DNA of 64,000 bases from Corynebacterium sp. CNJ-954 (GTDB lineage: Bacteria; Actinomycetota; Actinomycetes; Mycobacteriales; Mycobacteriaceae), in NCBI RefSeq assembly GCF_001942345.1, contig NZ_MKKI01000033.1, positions 62,001-126,000 of the forward strand. The letters run 5' to 3'. Shown here one piece after another: positions 18,156 to 27,962 of the stretch. The notes below the pieces were generated by a model, which saw nothing but the letters and a program-made list of their open reading frames with translations, did not search any database and had not been told where the DNA came from. Positions within the stretch are counted from its first letter, which is position 1. Every line of letters starts with the position of its first letter. Made by a program: the position numbers and the translations under genes.

Positions 18156-19438
18156 TCAGTCGGTCTCCGGCTCCGGGTCGTCGACATGCCGGGGCCGTGT
18201 TTTACGGTCCCTTCGGTCATTACCGTCCTGACGGTCTGGGTAACGGGGAAGGCGGTCAAGGGCATCGTCGTCTGGAGCTTTGCCGTGCCGGTGCCCCTTG
18301 CCGCGGAGCCACCGGTGATCTGCCGGACGGTCAGCCCCCTGCCGGAACGTTGCCGGGACGTGGCGGACGTCTCGGCATCCTCGGCATTGTCCTCCTCTTC
18401 CGGACGGACGAACGTCCAGAGGAACACCAGCCAACCGACCAGGGTCAGCAGGGCGAAACTGATCATGCGGAAGACGATCACCGCGGCCACAGCCTGGCCG
18501 GACCCCAGTCCTGCGGTGCCCACCAGCATGGTCGTCAGCGTGATGTCGACCGGGCCGAGACCACCCGGGGTGATCTGCGCCTGGCCGATCAACTTCGCGG
18601 TGATGAAGGCGAGGACGGCTCCGGCGACGCTGGGTTCTGCACCGATGGCGAGGATGCAGAGGAAGAGACAGATGATCTCGAGCACCCAGTTGAGCAGCGA
18701 GACCGAGACGGCGTACCCGAGCCACTTCGGTGACAGGTCGACGGCCCGGAGCTGGTCGGAGAAGCTGCGGATCTGGTCATGGAACCGGTCGAGCGGCTTC
18801 TTCCGCTTCCGGTTGAACCAGGTCATGGCCGACAGCAGGCCGGCCTGGACCCTGTCAGGGTGACGGGCGACCCAGTTCGCCGCCAGGGTCAGGGCGATGA
18901 GGGCGATGAGGGAGGCCGTCAGGGAGAAGACGTGCACATTCGCCTGCAGGAAGAACACCGCACCGAATCCGAGGATCGCCATGCTCGCCCCGGACAGCGC
19001 CCCGGAGATCACCAGGTACCAACTGGCGATCACGCCGGTGGCGCCCCACTTCATCTGCTCGCGGAAGATCATCGCAGCAGAGATCGCAGGACCACCGGGG
19101 AACGTGGACGACCAGGCGTTGGCAGACAGGCCCAGGGCATTGGCGCTGGTGCGTTTCACCGGGACCCCGGCGGGACGTAACAGGGCCACCATCACCTCGG
19201 CCTGCGCCAGCATGGACAGGCTCATCGCCGCGACGGCCGCGAGGATGTACCAGTTGTTGGCCTGCAGCATCGCCGCCCACCCTTCTTCGAGGAAGTGGTA
19301 GTGGTCGCGGGCCAGGAAGATGATGGCACCCAGCAGCATGAGCGTGAGCAACGCCCGCACGCGCGGATCCTTCAGCCAGTGGAGGATCATGCGCCACCGG
19401 CGTCGGAGGGGGCTGGTCGTGTGCTCTTCTGCTGCCAT
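18156..19438 (-). CDS. Flippase-like (UPF0104/LPG synthase TM family) membrane protein, probable C-terminal frameshift
   Basis: About 427 aa. Eight or so membrane segments with the family pattern NALGLSANAWSSTFPGGPAISAAMIFR, and AKLIGQAQITPGGLGPVD, the ITPGGLG motif typical of AglD2/UPF0104 integral membrane proteins. As read, the frame continues to 17663 and overlaps the same-strand arginase gene by 466 bp, which is implausible. At the C5 run 18335-18339 (G5 on the coding strand) one extra G would switch to the frame ending at 18156, with a hydrophilic tail ...RPRHVDDPEPETD. It starts 8 bp after mmpL3, so it is probably co-transcribed. A role in lipid-linked precursor translocation is only suggested by family and context. 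Confidence 0.82.
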
Positions 19439-19446
19439 GGTGTCCG

Positions 19447-21861
19447 TCAGCGCTCCCGGTTCCCGGGACGCTGCTCCTCCTGCAGGCGACGCATGAGCTC
19501 GCTGAAGGGGATCGCGTCGTCCGAGGTCGAGTGTGCACCGTAGGAGTCGGCGTCGTCGGCGTTGTCGGCGCTGTCGTCGACGGCGTGGGCCTCGGGGATG
19601 GGCGAGCGTGAGATCACCGCACCGCCGGAACGGGGGACGTCCGCCGGTGATTCGGAGGCGACACCGACGGTGACCGGCTCAACCGGAGCAGTGGCCGTGG
19701 GCGGGCCGCTGTCGTGGCTGAAGCCCTCGAGGCGTTCGTTGTGCCCGATCCGCTTCGACAATGCGGTGACCCACTTCGGAGCCCACCAGCAGTCCTCGCG
19801 CAACAGGTACATCACGGCCGGGACAAGCAGCATGCGGATCACCGTGGCGTCGATGACCAGCGCGGCGATCATGCCGAAGGCGATGTACTTCATCATCACG
19901 ATGTCGGAGAACGCGAACGCCCCGGCGACGACGATCATGATCAACGCCGCCGCGGTGATGATGCCGCCGGTCGTGGCGGTGCCGAATCTGATGGCCTGCG
20001 GTGTCGAAGCGCCGTGCGCCCGGGCCTCGACCATCCTGGACACCAGGAACACCTCGTAGTCCGTCGACAGTCCGTAGATGATCGCCACGATGAGGACCAG
20101 CACCGGACTCATCAGCGGGCCCGGTGAGAAGTTGAACAGATCCGCACCCACGCCGTCGACGAACAGCGCGGTCAGGATGCCGAGGGTGGCACCGGTGCCG
20201 AGGATGTTCATGATCACCGCCTTGGCGGGCAGGATCACCGAACCGAACACCAGGGACAGCAGGATGAACGTGGCGGCGATGATGTACACCAGCATCCACG
20301 GCAGTTTGTCGAAGAGAGCCTCGATCGACTCGACCTCCATCGCCGGGGTCCCGGCGACGAGAACCTTGCCGTCGGCGCTGAGACCGTCGCCGATGTCGCG
20401 GAGTTCGTTGACGATCCGGTCGTTGTCGTCCCGGTCGGTGATACCGGCCGACAGGACTGTCACGCCGTCCTGCGTCGGACGGGTGACCTGGAAGTTGCCG
20501 GTCAGACCCTCCACGGCGTTGGCTTTCTGGAAGACCTCGCCCACCGTGGAGTTGTCACCTTCGATGATCAGCTTCACCGGGTCGGTACGGAACTCCGGGA
20601 AGTTCTCGTCGAAGTGGGACTGGGCGACGCGGGTGGTGTTGTCCGGCGGCAGGTAGGTCTCGTTGATGCCGCCGAACTTCACCCCGCTGAGCGGGATGGT
20701 CAGCAGGATCAGCAGGGCGACGATCCCCACGGTCATCAGCTTCGCGTGCTTCATCGCGAAGGCCGGGATCTTGCCCCACCAGGACTGCACGGTCGCCTCA
20801 CGGGTCCGTCCGCGGTGGATGATCGTCCATTTGTCGATCCGGTGCCCCAGCATCGAGAAGATGCTCGGCAGTACCGCCACACTGATCAGGGCGGCCAGCC
20901 CGACCGCGGAGATCGCACCGTAGGCCACCGACTTCAGGAAGGCCTGCGGGAACATCAGCAGGCTCGACAGTGCCACCGCCACCATCAGTGCGGAGAACAC
21001 CACCGTCTTGCCTGCCGAGGCGGTGGTGTTGCGCACCGCGGTCCGGGTGTCGTTGCCCTCGGCGAGTTCCTCACGGAACCGGGAGACCATGAACAGGCCG
21101 TAGTCGATCGCCAACCCGAGGCCCAGCAGTGTCACCACCGACTGCGAGAACGTGTTGACCTGGGTGATGCCGGCCAGGATCGACAGGATCCCCATCGACC
21201 CGAGGATCGACAGGACCCCGACGATCAACGGCATACAGGCCGCGACGACGCTACCGAAGATGACCAGCAGGAGCAGCGCGACGACCGGGAGGCCGATCAG
21301 TTCGGCGCGCTGGATGTCGTCGCCCATACCCGAATCCAGCGCACCGGCGACGGCGGTGGCACCACCGATCTCGACCGTCGCGCCGTCGACGCTGATGTTG
21401 TTCAGGTCGTCCTCGATGTCCCGGAAGTTCTTGAGGACCTCGTCCTCGGTGCCGTGCAGGCTGATCGCGGCGAAGGCGGAGGAACCGTCCTCGGCGAGCA
21501 TCTGCTGCGGACCGTTGTCGAAGTAGCTCGTCATCCCGGCGACGGCGTCCTGGTGTCCGACAGCGATCGCGTTGAGCTGGCTGGTGACGTTCTCCTGCAG
21601 CGCCGGGTCGGTCAGGTCGGTGTCAGCGTCGTTACCGGTGACCAGGACGATCACATCGCCGGAGGCGTCGCGGCCGAAGGTCTCCTGCTCGATCTGCGCG
21701 GCGCGGGTGGACTCACTGCCCGGATCGTCCCAGCCCTCCTGGCTCATCCGGTCGTCCAGCTGGGTGCCGATGCCCAGGTAGAGCACACCGATCAGCACGA
21801 TGATGACGGCGGGGATGATCCGACGGAAGCGGAAGGCGATGTCTCCCCATCTCGTGAACAC
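19447..21861 (-). CDS. mmpL3: MmpL3-type RND exporter (trehalose monomycolate transporter)
   Basis: 804 aa RND permease of the MMPL family. Two repeats, each with a large periplasmic loop and a helix bundle. The proton-relay Asp-Tyr pairs are present: GLAIDYGLFMVSRFREEL in the first half and GLSTDYEVFLVSRMVEAR in the second. A C-terminal cytoplasmic tail of about 90 residues is low-complexity. MmpL3 (Rv0206c) flips trehalose monomycolate across the inner membrane; the corynebacterial equivalent is CmpL1. GTG 21861 is the start, with AAAGGAG 9 nt upstream, 15 nt after the NYN gene stop. The NYN and trmB neighbours are exactly those of Rv0206c (Rv0207c, Rv0208c), which supports orthology. Confidence 0.93.
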   Translation of the reverse strand: MFTRWGDIAFRFRRIIPAVIIVLIGVLYLGIGTQLDDRMSQEGWDDPGSESTRAAQIEQETFGRDASGDVIVLVTGNDADTDLTDPALQENVTSQLNAIAVGHQDAVAGMTSYFDNGPQQMLAEDGSSAFAAISLHGTEDEVLKNFRDIEDDLNNISVDGATVEIGGATAVAGALDSGMGDDIQRAELIGLPVVALLLLVIFGSVVAACMPLIVGVLSILGSMGILSILAGITQVNTFSQSVVTLLGLGLAIDYGLFMVSRFREELAEGNDTRTAVRNTTASAGKTVVFSALMVAVALSSLLMFPQAFLKSVAYGAISAVGLAALISVAVLPSIFSMLGHRIDKWTIIHRGRTREATVQSWWGKIPAFAMKHAKLMTVGIVALLILLTIPLSGVKFGGINETYLPPDNTTRVAQSHFDENFPEFRTDPVKLIIEGDNSTVGEVFQKANAVEGLTGNFQVTRPTQDGVTVLSAGITDRDDNDRIVNELRDIGDGLSADGKVLVAGTPAMEVESIEALFDKLPWMLVYIIAATFILLSLVFGSVILPAKAVIMNILGTGATLGILTALFVDGVGADLFNFSPGPLMSPVLVLIVAIIYGLSTDYEVFLVSRMVEARAHGASTPQAIRFGTATTGGIITAAALIMIVVAGAFAFSDIVMMKYIAFGMIAALVIDATVIRMLLVPAVMYLLREDCWWAPKWVTALSKRIGHNERLEGFSHDSGPPTATAPVEPVTVGVASESPADVPRSGGAVISRSPIPEAHAVDDSADNADDADSYGAHSTSDDAIPFSELMRRLQEEQRPGNRER

Positions 21862-21876
21862 TTAAGAAGGCTCCTT

Positions 21877-22569
21877 TCAGCGAACCAGCGCGGAGAGAGG
21901 CCGGTACGGCTGGAGCCATGCACCGTCGTCCGGCAGGGAGTCGAGGTTGACGCGCGGCAGGGGCGCGCGGAAGACCCCGGGAATGTCCTCCAGGTCGAGG
22001 AAGTCCAGGGTCTCATGTTCGACGGCCCAGTGCGCGTGCTCGTGGAAGCCGAGGACGGTCACCGGGATCTCTTCGGCGAGCTCTTCGAGGAGTTCGCGGA
22101 AGTTCTGCCCGTCGGCGCTGGCGACCACCAGGCCGTCGAGCACACCTTCGTCGCGTCGGCGCCGGATGTGGTCGAGCATGTCCGGGTCGACGTCGGAGTC
22201 CTCGGTCAGTTTCGGCTTCGCGAAGACGGCGAAGCCGACGTTGCGCAGTGCGTCGACCCAGCCACGGATCTGTTCGGCCGACCCCGGAGCGACGTTGGTG
22301 AACACCGTCGCCTCCGGTGCCGGTGTCGTGCCGGCGTGCGCGGTGTCACCGGCCGCACCTGCGACGTCGATCAGCCAGCGACCGACCGCGTCGAAGCGGG
22401 GACGGTGCACGGCGTCCGGGCGTCCCCCCAGCAGGGAGCCCAGACCCATGTCGATGTTCGGAGCATCCCAGACCAGCAGGTACACCGGATTCTGCTCCGG
22501 CTGTCCGCTGTAGGACAGGGATTCTTTGCTCGCTGTGTTCGCTGTGTTCGCAGTGTTCGAGCCGCTCAT
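21877..22569 (-). CDS. NYN-domain (PIN-like nuclease fold) protein
   Basis: 230 aa, start ATG 22569 overlapping the trmB stop (ATGA) with GGAG 6 nt before it. The NYN core is [20 protein letters not shown] (Asp and Asn) and [19 protein letters not shown] (acidic S-x-D), resembling the Rv0207c-type protein encoded next to mmpL3 in mycobacteria. NYN domains are often metal-dependent RNases; activity here is not demonstrated. The N-terminus contains an NTANTANTA repeat from three copies of a 9-bp unit (22531-22557). Confidence 0.85.
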   Translation of the reverse strand: MSGSNTANTANTASKESLSYSGQPEQNPVYLLVWDAPNIDMGLGSLLGGRPDAVHRPRFDAVGRWLIDVAGAAGDTAHAGTTPAPEATVFTNVAPGSAEQIRGWVDALRNVGFAVFAKPKLTEDSDVDPDMLDHIRRRRDEGVLDGLVVASADGQNFRELLEELAEEIPVTVLGFHEHAHWAVEHETLDFLDLEDIPGVFRAPLPRVNLDSLPDDGAWLQPYRPLSALVR

Positions 22570-23351
22570 CGTCGTCTCCAAAGGTACTCGCGGATGGTGT
22601 GGTCCTTGTCCAGTCCCTTGCCCTCGAACTTCGTGATGATCTGGCGGTCAGTCAGGACCGGGACGGTACGGCTGCGTTCCGCCTCGTCCTCCGGCCATCC
22701 GAGGTACTCCAGATCGGGTTCTGCCTCGACAAGCTCGTCGATCCACCCGGCGTAGTCGGCATGGTCGGTGGCGACGTGCAGGATCCCGCCGGGACGCAGG
22801 CGCGAGGCAATGAGGTGCAGCGTACCCGTCTGGATGATCCGACGCTTGTGATGGCGGGCCTTCGGCCACGGGTCGGGGAAGTAGATACGCACCCCGGCCA
22901 GGCTGCCCGGGGCGAAGAGCCGCTGCAGAACCTCGACACCGTCCCCCTTGACCATGCGGACGTTCCCGATCCCGCCACGCACCACGGCCCCGAGGAGTTT
23001 CGCCAGCCCGGGTCGGTAGATCTCCACGGCGACCACGTTGGTGTCCTCCTCCAGCGGTGCCATGGCCGCGGTGGAGGTGCCGGTGCCGGACCCGACCTCG
23101 ACGATGGTGTCGTGGCCGGTGCGCCCGAACCAGTCGTCGATGTCGACCGGGTCGGTGAGGTCGTCGGTGAGTTCGATGCCCAGCGACGGCCAGTTGTCCT
23201 CCCAGAGGGTCTCCTGGTTGTCGGTGAGGGTGCCGCGTCGGAAACTGAAGCTACCCAGTCGCGGATAGTCGCGTCCGTCGTTAAACTCGGTCTGCAGGGG
23301 GCGGCCGCGGCCACCCGAACGCGGTGCTGGGGGATTATCGGGAATAGACAT
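22566..23351 (-). CDS. trmB: tRNA (guanine-N7-)-methyltransferase TrmB
   Basis: 261 aa from ATG 23351 ([14 protein letters not shown]); an alternative ATG lies 9 bases further out. SAM-binding motif [15 protein letters not shown], family signature [18 protein letters not shown] and the [19 protein letters not shown] block identify TrmB, which methylates G46 of tRNA. It is the first gene of the minus-strand operon trmB-NYN-mmpL3-flippase-arginase. Confidence 0.95.
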   Translation of the reverse strand: MSIPDNPPAPRSGGRGRPLQTEFNDGRDYPRLGSFSFRRGTLTDNQETLWEDNWPSLGIELTDDLTDPVDIDDWFGRTGHDTIVEVGSGTGTSTAAMAPLEEDTNVVAVEIYRPGLAKLLGAVVRGGIGNVRMVKGDGVEVLQRLFAPGSLAGVRIYFPDPWPKARHHKRRIIQTGTLHLIASRLRPGGILHVATDHADYAGWIDELVEAEPDLEYLGWPEDEAERSRTVPVLTDRQIITKFEGKGLDKDHTIREYLWRRR

Positions 23352-23399
23352 CCCCCACATTGTGGCAGAACACAGCGGTACAGGGAACTAGGGGGAAGT

Positions 23400-24344
23400 G
23401 TGACGGTCATTTCTGTGATCGGCCCGGACGCGCGGGCCGTCGAGCAGGTTACGGCAGGTGTCAGGACGGCTGTGGGGCATCCGGGGCACCCGGGACGACG
23501 GTTCATCGCCGGTGCCGGGCCCGGGGAGGCTGACGGCGTCGTCGCCGTGGTCACCTCGCCGGTGGTCACGGCCGACGACATGGAGGTCGTCCGTGCGGTA
23601 CGGGACGCGATGGGTGTGGTGGTCGTGTACACGGGGGACGGGACGGATCTCGCCGACGAGGCCGGTGTGGTGCACTGCGCCTGGGGCGGTGACGGACACG
23701 CCGGCCCGTCGTCGTTGGCGGGATTGGTCGACGTCATCGACGGGATGTGGGTGGACCTGGACCGGTGGGAGGCGGATGCCCGACGTGCCGACGCCGACCG
23801 GCTCGACCGGGTACGTATCGCCGTGCGCCTCGCGGCCGACCGCATCGCCACCGACCTGTTGGACGAGGACCGGGCAGGTGTCACCGGCACTGTCGGCGCT
23901 GATGGTGCTGGTGGGGCCGACGAGATGGACAGGGTGTTCCGCGCCCGGCTGAGCGTCGCCGTCCTGCAGCAGGGCGTGGAGATGCCGCATCTCGCGCCGG
24001 TCGGCGTCGGGGATGCGGAGGAGGCGCCGGCTGTGCCGAGGTCGCCCCGGGAAACGGTGTCCCGGGCGGTGACCGGCGTCGCCGCGGTCGGTGCCGGTCT
24101 CGCCGCGTCCGCGGCTGCACTACGCGTGACCGACTCTGTGGCGATCGGGGTGACGGTCGGGCTGGTGGTCATGATGGCGACGGCGACGGTGCGGTGGTGG
24201 ACGGGACGTGTGGCGCGCCGGGAACAGGACAGGGCGCGGCTGACGGCCACCCTCCGCCGACGCTGGGCGGCGACGGTGACCGACGTCATCGCACGTATCG
24301 ACGTGCCGACGGTGGCGGGACACCTGCCCGGAGGTGCGTCATGA
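23400..24344 (+). CDS. Hypothetical protein with two C-terminal membrane helices
   Basis: 314 aa starting GTG 23400 (VTVISVIGPDARAVEQV), with GGGGGAA just upstream. The first ~150 residues look like a compact alpha/beta domain (ISVIGPDAR...VVVVYTGDGTDLADE), reminiscent in tone of a nucleotide- or switch-type fold but without a P-loop. The middle is charged and helical (RWEADARRADADRLDRVRIAVRLAADRIATDLL). Two hydrophobic helices at about 225-265 (VTGVAAVGAGLAASAAALRV, VAIGVTVGLVVMMATATV) precede a basic tail. I do not recognise the family. It is divergent from trmB and coupled by ATGA to the next gene. Confidence 0.65.
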   Translation: MTVISVIGPDARAVEQVTAGVRTAVGHPGHPGRRFIAGAGPGEADGVVAVVTSPVVTADDMEVVRAVRDAMGVVVVYTGDGTDLADEAGVVHCAWGGDGHAGPSSLAGLVDVIDGMWVDLDRWEADARRADADRLDRVRIAVRLAADRIATDLLDEDRAGVTGTVGADGAGGADEMDRVFRARLSVAVLQQGVEMPHLAPVGVGDAEEAPAVPRSPRETVSRAVTGVAAVGAGLAASAAALRVTDSVAIGVTVGLVVMMATATVRWWTGRVARREQDRARLTATLRRRWAATVTDVIARIDVPTVAGHLPGGAS

Positions 24345-24865
24345 CCGGGTGGGACGATATCGGGTTGCCCGGGGCCGCCGGGGTGGACCCGGTGACGGTC
24401 GGCGCAGACGGACCGGGTACGACCGGCTCGGGGCTGCTCCTGGACCTCGGGGACGAGACGTTCGGGCTGCCGGGGTCCTGTGTCCTGCCGGGGGAGGAGT
24501 CGGTCACCCTGGCTGACGAGACCGGGATGACCATCTGTGCTGACACGGACGGGGACGGGCGCGTCGACACCCTGTCGGTGGTGACGTTCGACGGTGGGTG
24601 GTCCTCGTGGCGTCGCCAGGACTGTATGGACGGCTCGGCAGCGGCGACGGAGATGGACGCAGATGTGTCTTCTGTCACAGCGGAGGGTCCGGGTACCGGG
24701 GAGTGTATGCTCGACGGAGAGTCGGACGAACAGGGTGAATGCGCCGGTGAACTGGGGCGACAAGGTGACGGCACGCACCACGTCCCCCCGTCTACCCCCG
24801 GAAACGGACGTGGATCGTGGGACGCGCGCGGGTGGGAATGTGTGGACAGGGGGAACTGGGGTTAG
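24341..24865 (+). CDS. Hypothetical acidic protein with a DxDGDGxxD calcium-like motif
   Basis: 174 aa, start ATG 24341 overlapping the preceding stop. The centre has LADETGMTICADTDGDGRVDTLSVVTFDGGW, including an Asp-rich EF-hand-like or dockerin-like loop (DTDGDGRVD), then WRRQDC and further cysteines. No signal peptide is obvious. Coupling to the preceding membrane protein suggests a joint function. It resembles corynebacterial proteins encoded near pck, but I cannot name the family with confidence. Confidence 0.6.
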   Translation: MTGWDDIGLPGAAGVDPVTVGADGPGTTGSGLLLDLGDETFGLPGSCVLPGEESVTLADETGMTICADTDGDGRVDTLSVVTFDGGWSSWRRQDCMDGSAAATEMDADVSSVTAEGPGTGECMLDGESDEQGECAGELGRQGDGTHHVPPSTPGNGRGSWDARGWECVDRGNWG

Positions 24866-24897
24866 TCTTGTGAGACGCAGAAGACCTCATCAACTCT

Positions 24898-24910
24898 CAG
24901 AACAGTTCTG
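24898..24910. promoter_or_regulatory. Palindrome upstream of pck
   Basis: CAGAACAGTTCTG, a 13-bp palindrome (6-bp arms around one base) 24 nt before the pck start. Candidate repressor site; the regulator is unknown. Confidence 0.4.
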
Positions 24911-24934
24911 AAACACATCTCGTCAGGAGTTTTC

Positions 24935-26767
24935 ATGACCATCCCCGGGCTCGTCGGCCAGCCACCCACCCAGCACGAGGAGCTCCTCGCCTGGATTACC
25001 GAGGCAGTCGAACTTTTTCAGCCGGAGAACGTGGTCTTCGTCGACGGGTCCCGGGAAGAGTGGGACCGTCTGACCGGTGAGCTCGTCGAGGCAGGCACAC
25101 TGACCAAGCTCAACGAGGAGAAGCGTCCGAACAGCTTCCTCGCCCGCTCGAACCCGGCGGACGTCGCCCGTGTCGAGTCCCGTACCTTCATCTGCTCCGA
25201 GAAGCAGGAAGGCGCCGGCCCCACGAACAACTGGGCACCGCCGGCGGCGATGAAGGAGGAGATGACCGAGCACTTCGCCGGTTCGATGCGCGGGCGCACC
25301 ATGTACGTCGTGCCGTTCTGCATGGGCCCGATCAGCGACCCGGAGCCCAAGCTGGGCGTGCAGCTCACCGACTCCGCCTACGTCGTGCTCTCCATGGGTG
25401 TCATGACCCGTATGGGCCAGGAGGCCCTCGACAAGCTCGGTACCGACGGCGCCTTCGTCCGGTGCCTGCACTCCGTCGGTGCACCCCTGGCTCCCGGTGA
25501 GCAGGACGTGCCCTGGCCCTGCAACGACACCAAGTACATCACCCAGTTCCCGGACACCAAGGAGATCTGGTCCTTCGGTTCCGGTTACGGCGGAAACGCC
25601 ATCCTCGCCAAGAAGTGCTACGCCCTGCGCATCGCCTCGGTCATGGCCAAGGAAGAGGGCTGGCTCGCCGAGCACATGCTGATCCTCAAGCTGACCAGCC
25701 CGGAAGGCAAGGACTACCACATCCTCGGTGCGTTCCCGTCCGCCTGCGGCAAGACCAACCTGGCGATGATCACCCCGACCATCCCGGGCTGGAAGGCGCA
25801 GGTCGTCGGCGACGACATCGCCTGGCTGAAGTTCGGCGAGGACGGACATCTCTACGCCGTGAACCCGGAGAACGGTTTCTTCGGCGTCGCGCCGGGTACC
25901 AGCTACGGCTCCAACCCGATCGCCATGGAGACCATGGAGGCCGGGAATACCCTGTTCACCAACGTCGCGCTCACCGACGACGGCGACGTCTGGTGGGAGG
26001 GCATCGGCGGAGACGCCCCCGAGCACCTCATCGACTGGAAGGGCAACGACTGGACGCCCGACTCCGACGAGAAGGCCGCACACCCGAACTCCCGCTACTG
26101 CGTGCCGCTGGCCCAGTGCCCGGTCGCTGCACCGGAGTTCGACGACTGGAAGGGCGTCAAGGTCGACGCCATCCTGTTCGGTGGTCGCCGCGCAGACACC
26201 GTGCCGCTGGTCTCCCAGACCTACGACTGGGAGCACGCCACCATGGTCGGTGCGCTGATGGCCTCGGGCCAGACCGCAGCCCAGGAGGGTGCCGTCGGCA
26301 CCCTGCGCCACGACCCGATGGCGATGCTGCCCTTCATCGGCTACAACGCCGGCGAGTACCTGCAGCACTGGATCGACATGGGCAAGCGCGGCGGCGACAA
26401 GATGCCGGACGTCTTCCTGGTCAACTGGTTCCGTCGTGGCGATGACGGCCGTTTCCTGTGGCCCGGTTTCGGCGAGAACAGCCGTGTGCTCAAGTGGATC
26501 GTGGAGCGCATCGAGGGCAAGGTCGGTGCCGACGAGACCGTGGTCGGGCACACCGCGCGCTACGAGGACCTTGACCTGGACGGTGTCACCGAGCCGGAGG
26601 AGGACATCCGTACCGCGCTGACCGCACCGCCGGAGCAGTGGGCCAGCGACATCGAGGACAACGACGAGTACCTCACCTTCCTGGGCCCCAAGGTCCCCGA
26701 GGAGGTCTGGGAGCAGTTCCGCGCCCTGAAGCAGCGTGTCTCGGACGCCAAGGCCGCCAACGCGTAG
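24935..26767 (+). CDS. pck: Phosphoenolpyruvate carboxykinase (GTP)
   Basis: 610 aa, normal length for the GTP-dependent enzyme, which interconverts oxaloacetate and PEP in gluconeogenesis. P-loop with reactive cysteine [12 protein letters not shown] (Cys271, Lys273), [35 protein letters not shown] and [25 protein letters not shown] are diagnostic. The ATG at 24935 has CAGGAG 6-11 nt upstream. The position beside the trmB-mmpL3 group matches Rv0211 and the C. glutamicum locus. Confidence 0.97.
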   Translation: MTIPGLVGQPPTQHEELLAWITEAVELFQPENVVFVDGSREEWDRLTGELVEAGTLTKLNEEKRPNSFLARSNPADVARVESRTFICSEKQEGAGPTNNWAPPAAMKEEMTEHFAGSMRGRTMYVVPFCMGPISDPEPKLGVQLTDSAYVVLSMGVMTRMGQEALDKLGTDGAFVRCLHSVGAPLAPGEQDVPWPCNDTKYITQFPDTKEIWSFGSGYGGNAILAKKCYALRIASVMAKEEGWLAEHMLILKLTSPEGKDYHILGAFPSACGKTNLAMITPTIPGWKAQVVGDDIAWLKFGEDGHLYAVNPENGFFGVAPGTSYGSNPIAMETMEAGNTLFTNVALTDDGDVWWEGIGGDAPEHLIDWKGNDWTPDSDEKAAHPNSRYCVPLAQCPVAAPEFDDWKGVKVDAILFGGRRADTVPLVSQTYDWEHATMVGALMASGQTAAQEGAVGTLRHDPMAMLPFIGYNAGEYLQHWIDMGKRGGDKMPDVFLVNWFRRGDDGRFLWPGFGENSRVLKWIVERIEGKVGADETVVGHTARYEDLDLDGVTEPEEDIRTALTAPPEQWASDIEDNDEYLTFLGPKVPEEVWEQFRALKQRVSDAKAANA

Positions 26768-26798
26768 AGCAGCCTGAGGCCCACTGCGGGGGACGCCG

Positions 26799-27941
26799 AT
26801 GCCGACCGTCTTGATCTGTTGCGACAAGTTCAAGGGGTCGGCATCGTCGCGTGCGGTGGCGGCTGCCCTCGGACGGGGGCTGGAGTCCTCGGGCTGCCGC
26901 GTGGTCGCTCTGCCGTTGGCCGACGGTGGTGACGGTACGCTCGAGGTCTTCGACGACCTGGGCTACCACCGCAGGTCTGTCGCGGTCCGTGGTGCTGACG
27001 GGGAGCGGATGCCGGCGGAGTACGCCCTGGAGGATGCTTCTGTCGACGGCGGACGGACGGCGGTGATCGAGATCGCCCGCGCTGCGGACTGGACATGGTC
27101 TCGGCCGGCGGCGAGGCGCCTGGGCGCGGGTCCGCCCGTCAGGCGGGGTCCTGGGGTGTCGGGGACCTCATTACCGCCGCGCTCGACGAGGGCGTCGGAC
27201 GGATCATCCTCGGACTCGGCGGGAGCGCCACCACGGACGCGGGGTTCGGCATGGCCGGAGCACTGGGTGCGGTCTTTGTGGATTCCGCCGGGGCACCTGT
27301 CACCCGGGTCGGGATCTCGCTGACGTCGCCGCCGTCGATCTGGACGGGCTGGATCCCCGGCTAAGGGAGGTGGAGGTCGTTATCGCTTCCGACGTCCGCA
27401 ACCCACTGTGCGGCCCGGACGGTGCGGCGGCAGTCTACGGCCCGCAGAAAGGTCTGGCACCGGAGGACGTTGACGAGGTGGACAGCGCCGTCCGTGATTT
27501 TGCTGCGGTGGTCGAGGACGTGCTCGGTACATCCGGGACGGCCGAGCTTCCTGGCGCGGGTGCGGCCGGTGGTCTCGGATTCATGGCGCTGGGGTTACTT
27601 GGCGCGCAGATGCGCTCCGGTGTCGGTCTTGTTCTGGAGGAGACCGGCTTTGCCGGTGCGCTCGGCACCGCTGACCTGGTCGTCACCGGCGAGGGGCGGC
27701 TGGACGCACAGACGCTCAGCGGGAAAGCCCGGCCGGGGTCGCCGAGCGTGCCCGGGAAGCTGGTGTTCCCGTCGTCGCTGTTTGTGGACAGAACCAGCTC
27801 GACGCCGTCTCGGCCAGCGACCTCTTCGCCGCCGTATACAGCCTCACGGACCACGAGCCGGACGTGGATAAGTGCCTCCGCGATCCGCTGCCGATCCTGG
27901 AGCGTATCGGGTCCGAGATCGGTGCCGGGCTCAACCGGTGA
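26799..27941 (+). pseudogene. glxK: Glycerate 2-kinase, three apparent frameshifts
   Basis: The product would be a ~380-aa GlxK/GarK-type kinase phosphorylating glycerate. It begins VLICCDKFKGSASSRAVAAALGRGL and has ADGGDGTLEVF. The frame breaks at GG 27086-27087, GGG 27311-27313 and CCC 27728-27730. Adding one G, one G and one C respectively restores IARAAGLDMVSAGGEAP, VTRVGDLADVAAVDLDGLDP and SGKAPAGVAERAREAGVPV. The repaired frame runs through VVIASDVRNPLCGPDGAA and VVTGEGRLDAQTLSGK to the stop at 27939-27941. Three clean single-base losses with otherwise perfect coding sequence suggest assembly error as much as decay. It follows pck by 31 bp. Confidence 0.85.
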
Positions 27942-27962
27942 ATCGCGGTTATGCTGGGCGGC

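Noticed and set aside
20614..22755. 713-aa open frame antisense to mmpL3 and the NYN gene
   Set aside because: Shadow of strongly conserved genes on the other strand; composition is Arg/Gly/Asp/His-rich without domains.
24923..26833. 636-aa open frame antisense to pck
   Set aside because: It mirrors the pck coding sequence in high-GC DNA, is low-complexity Val/Gly/Leu-rich and has no family features or ribosome site.
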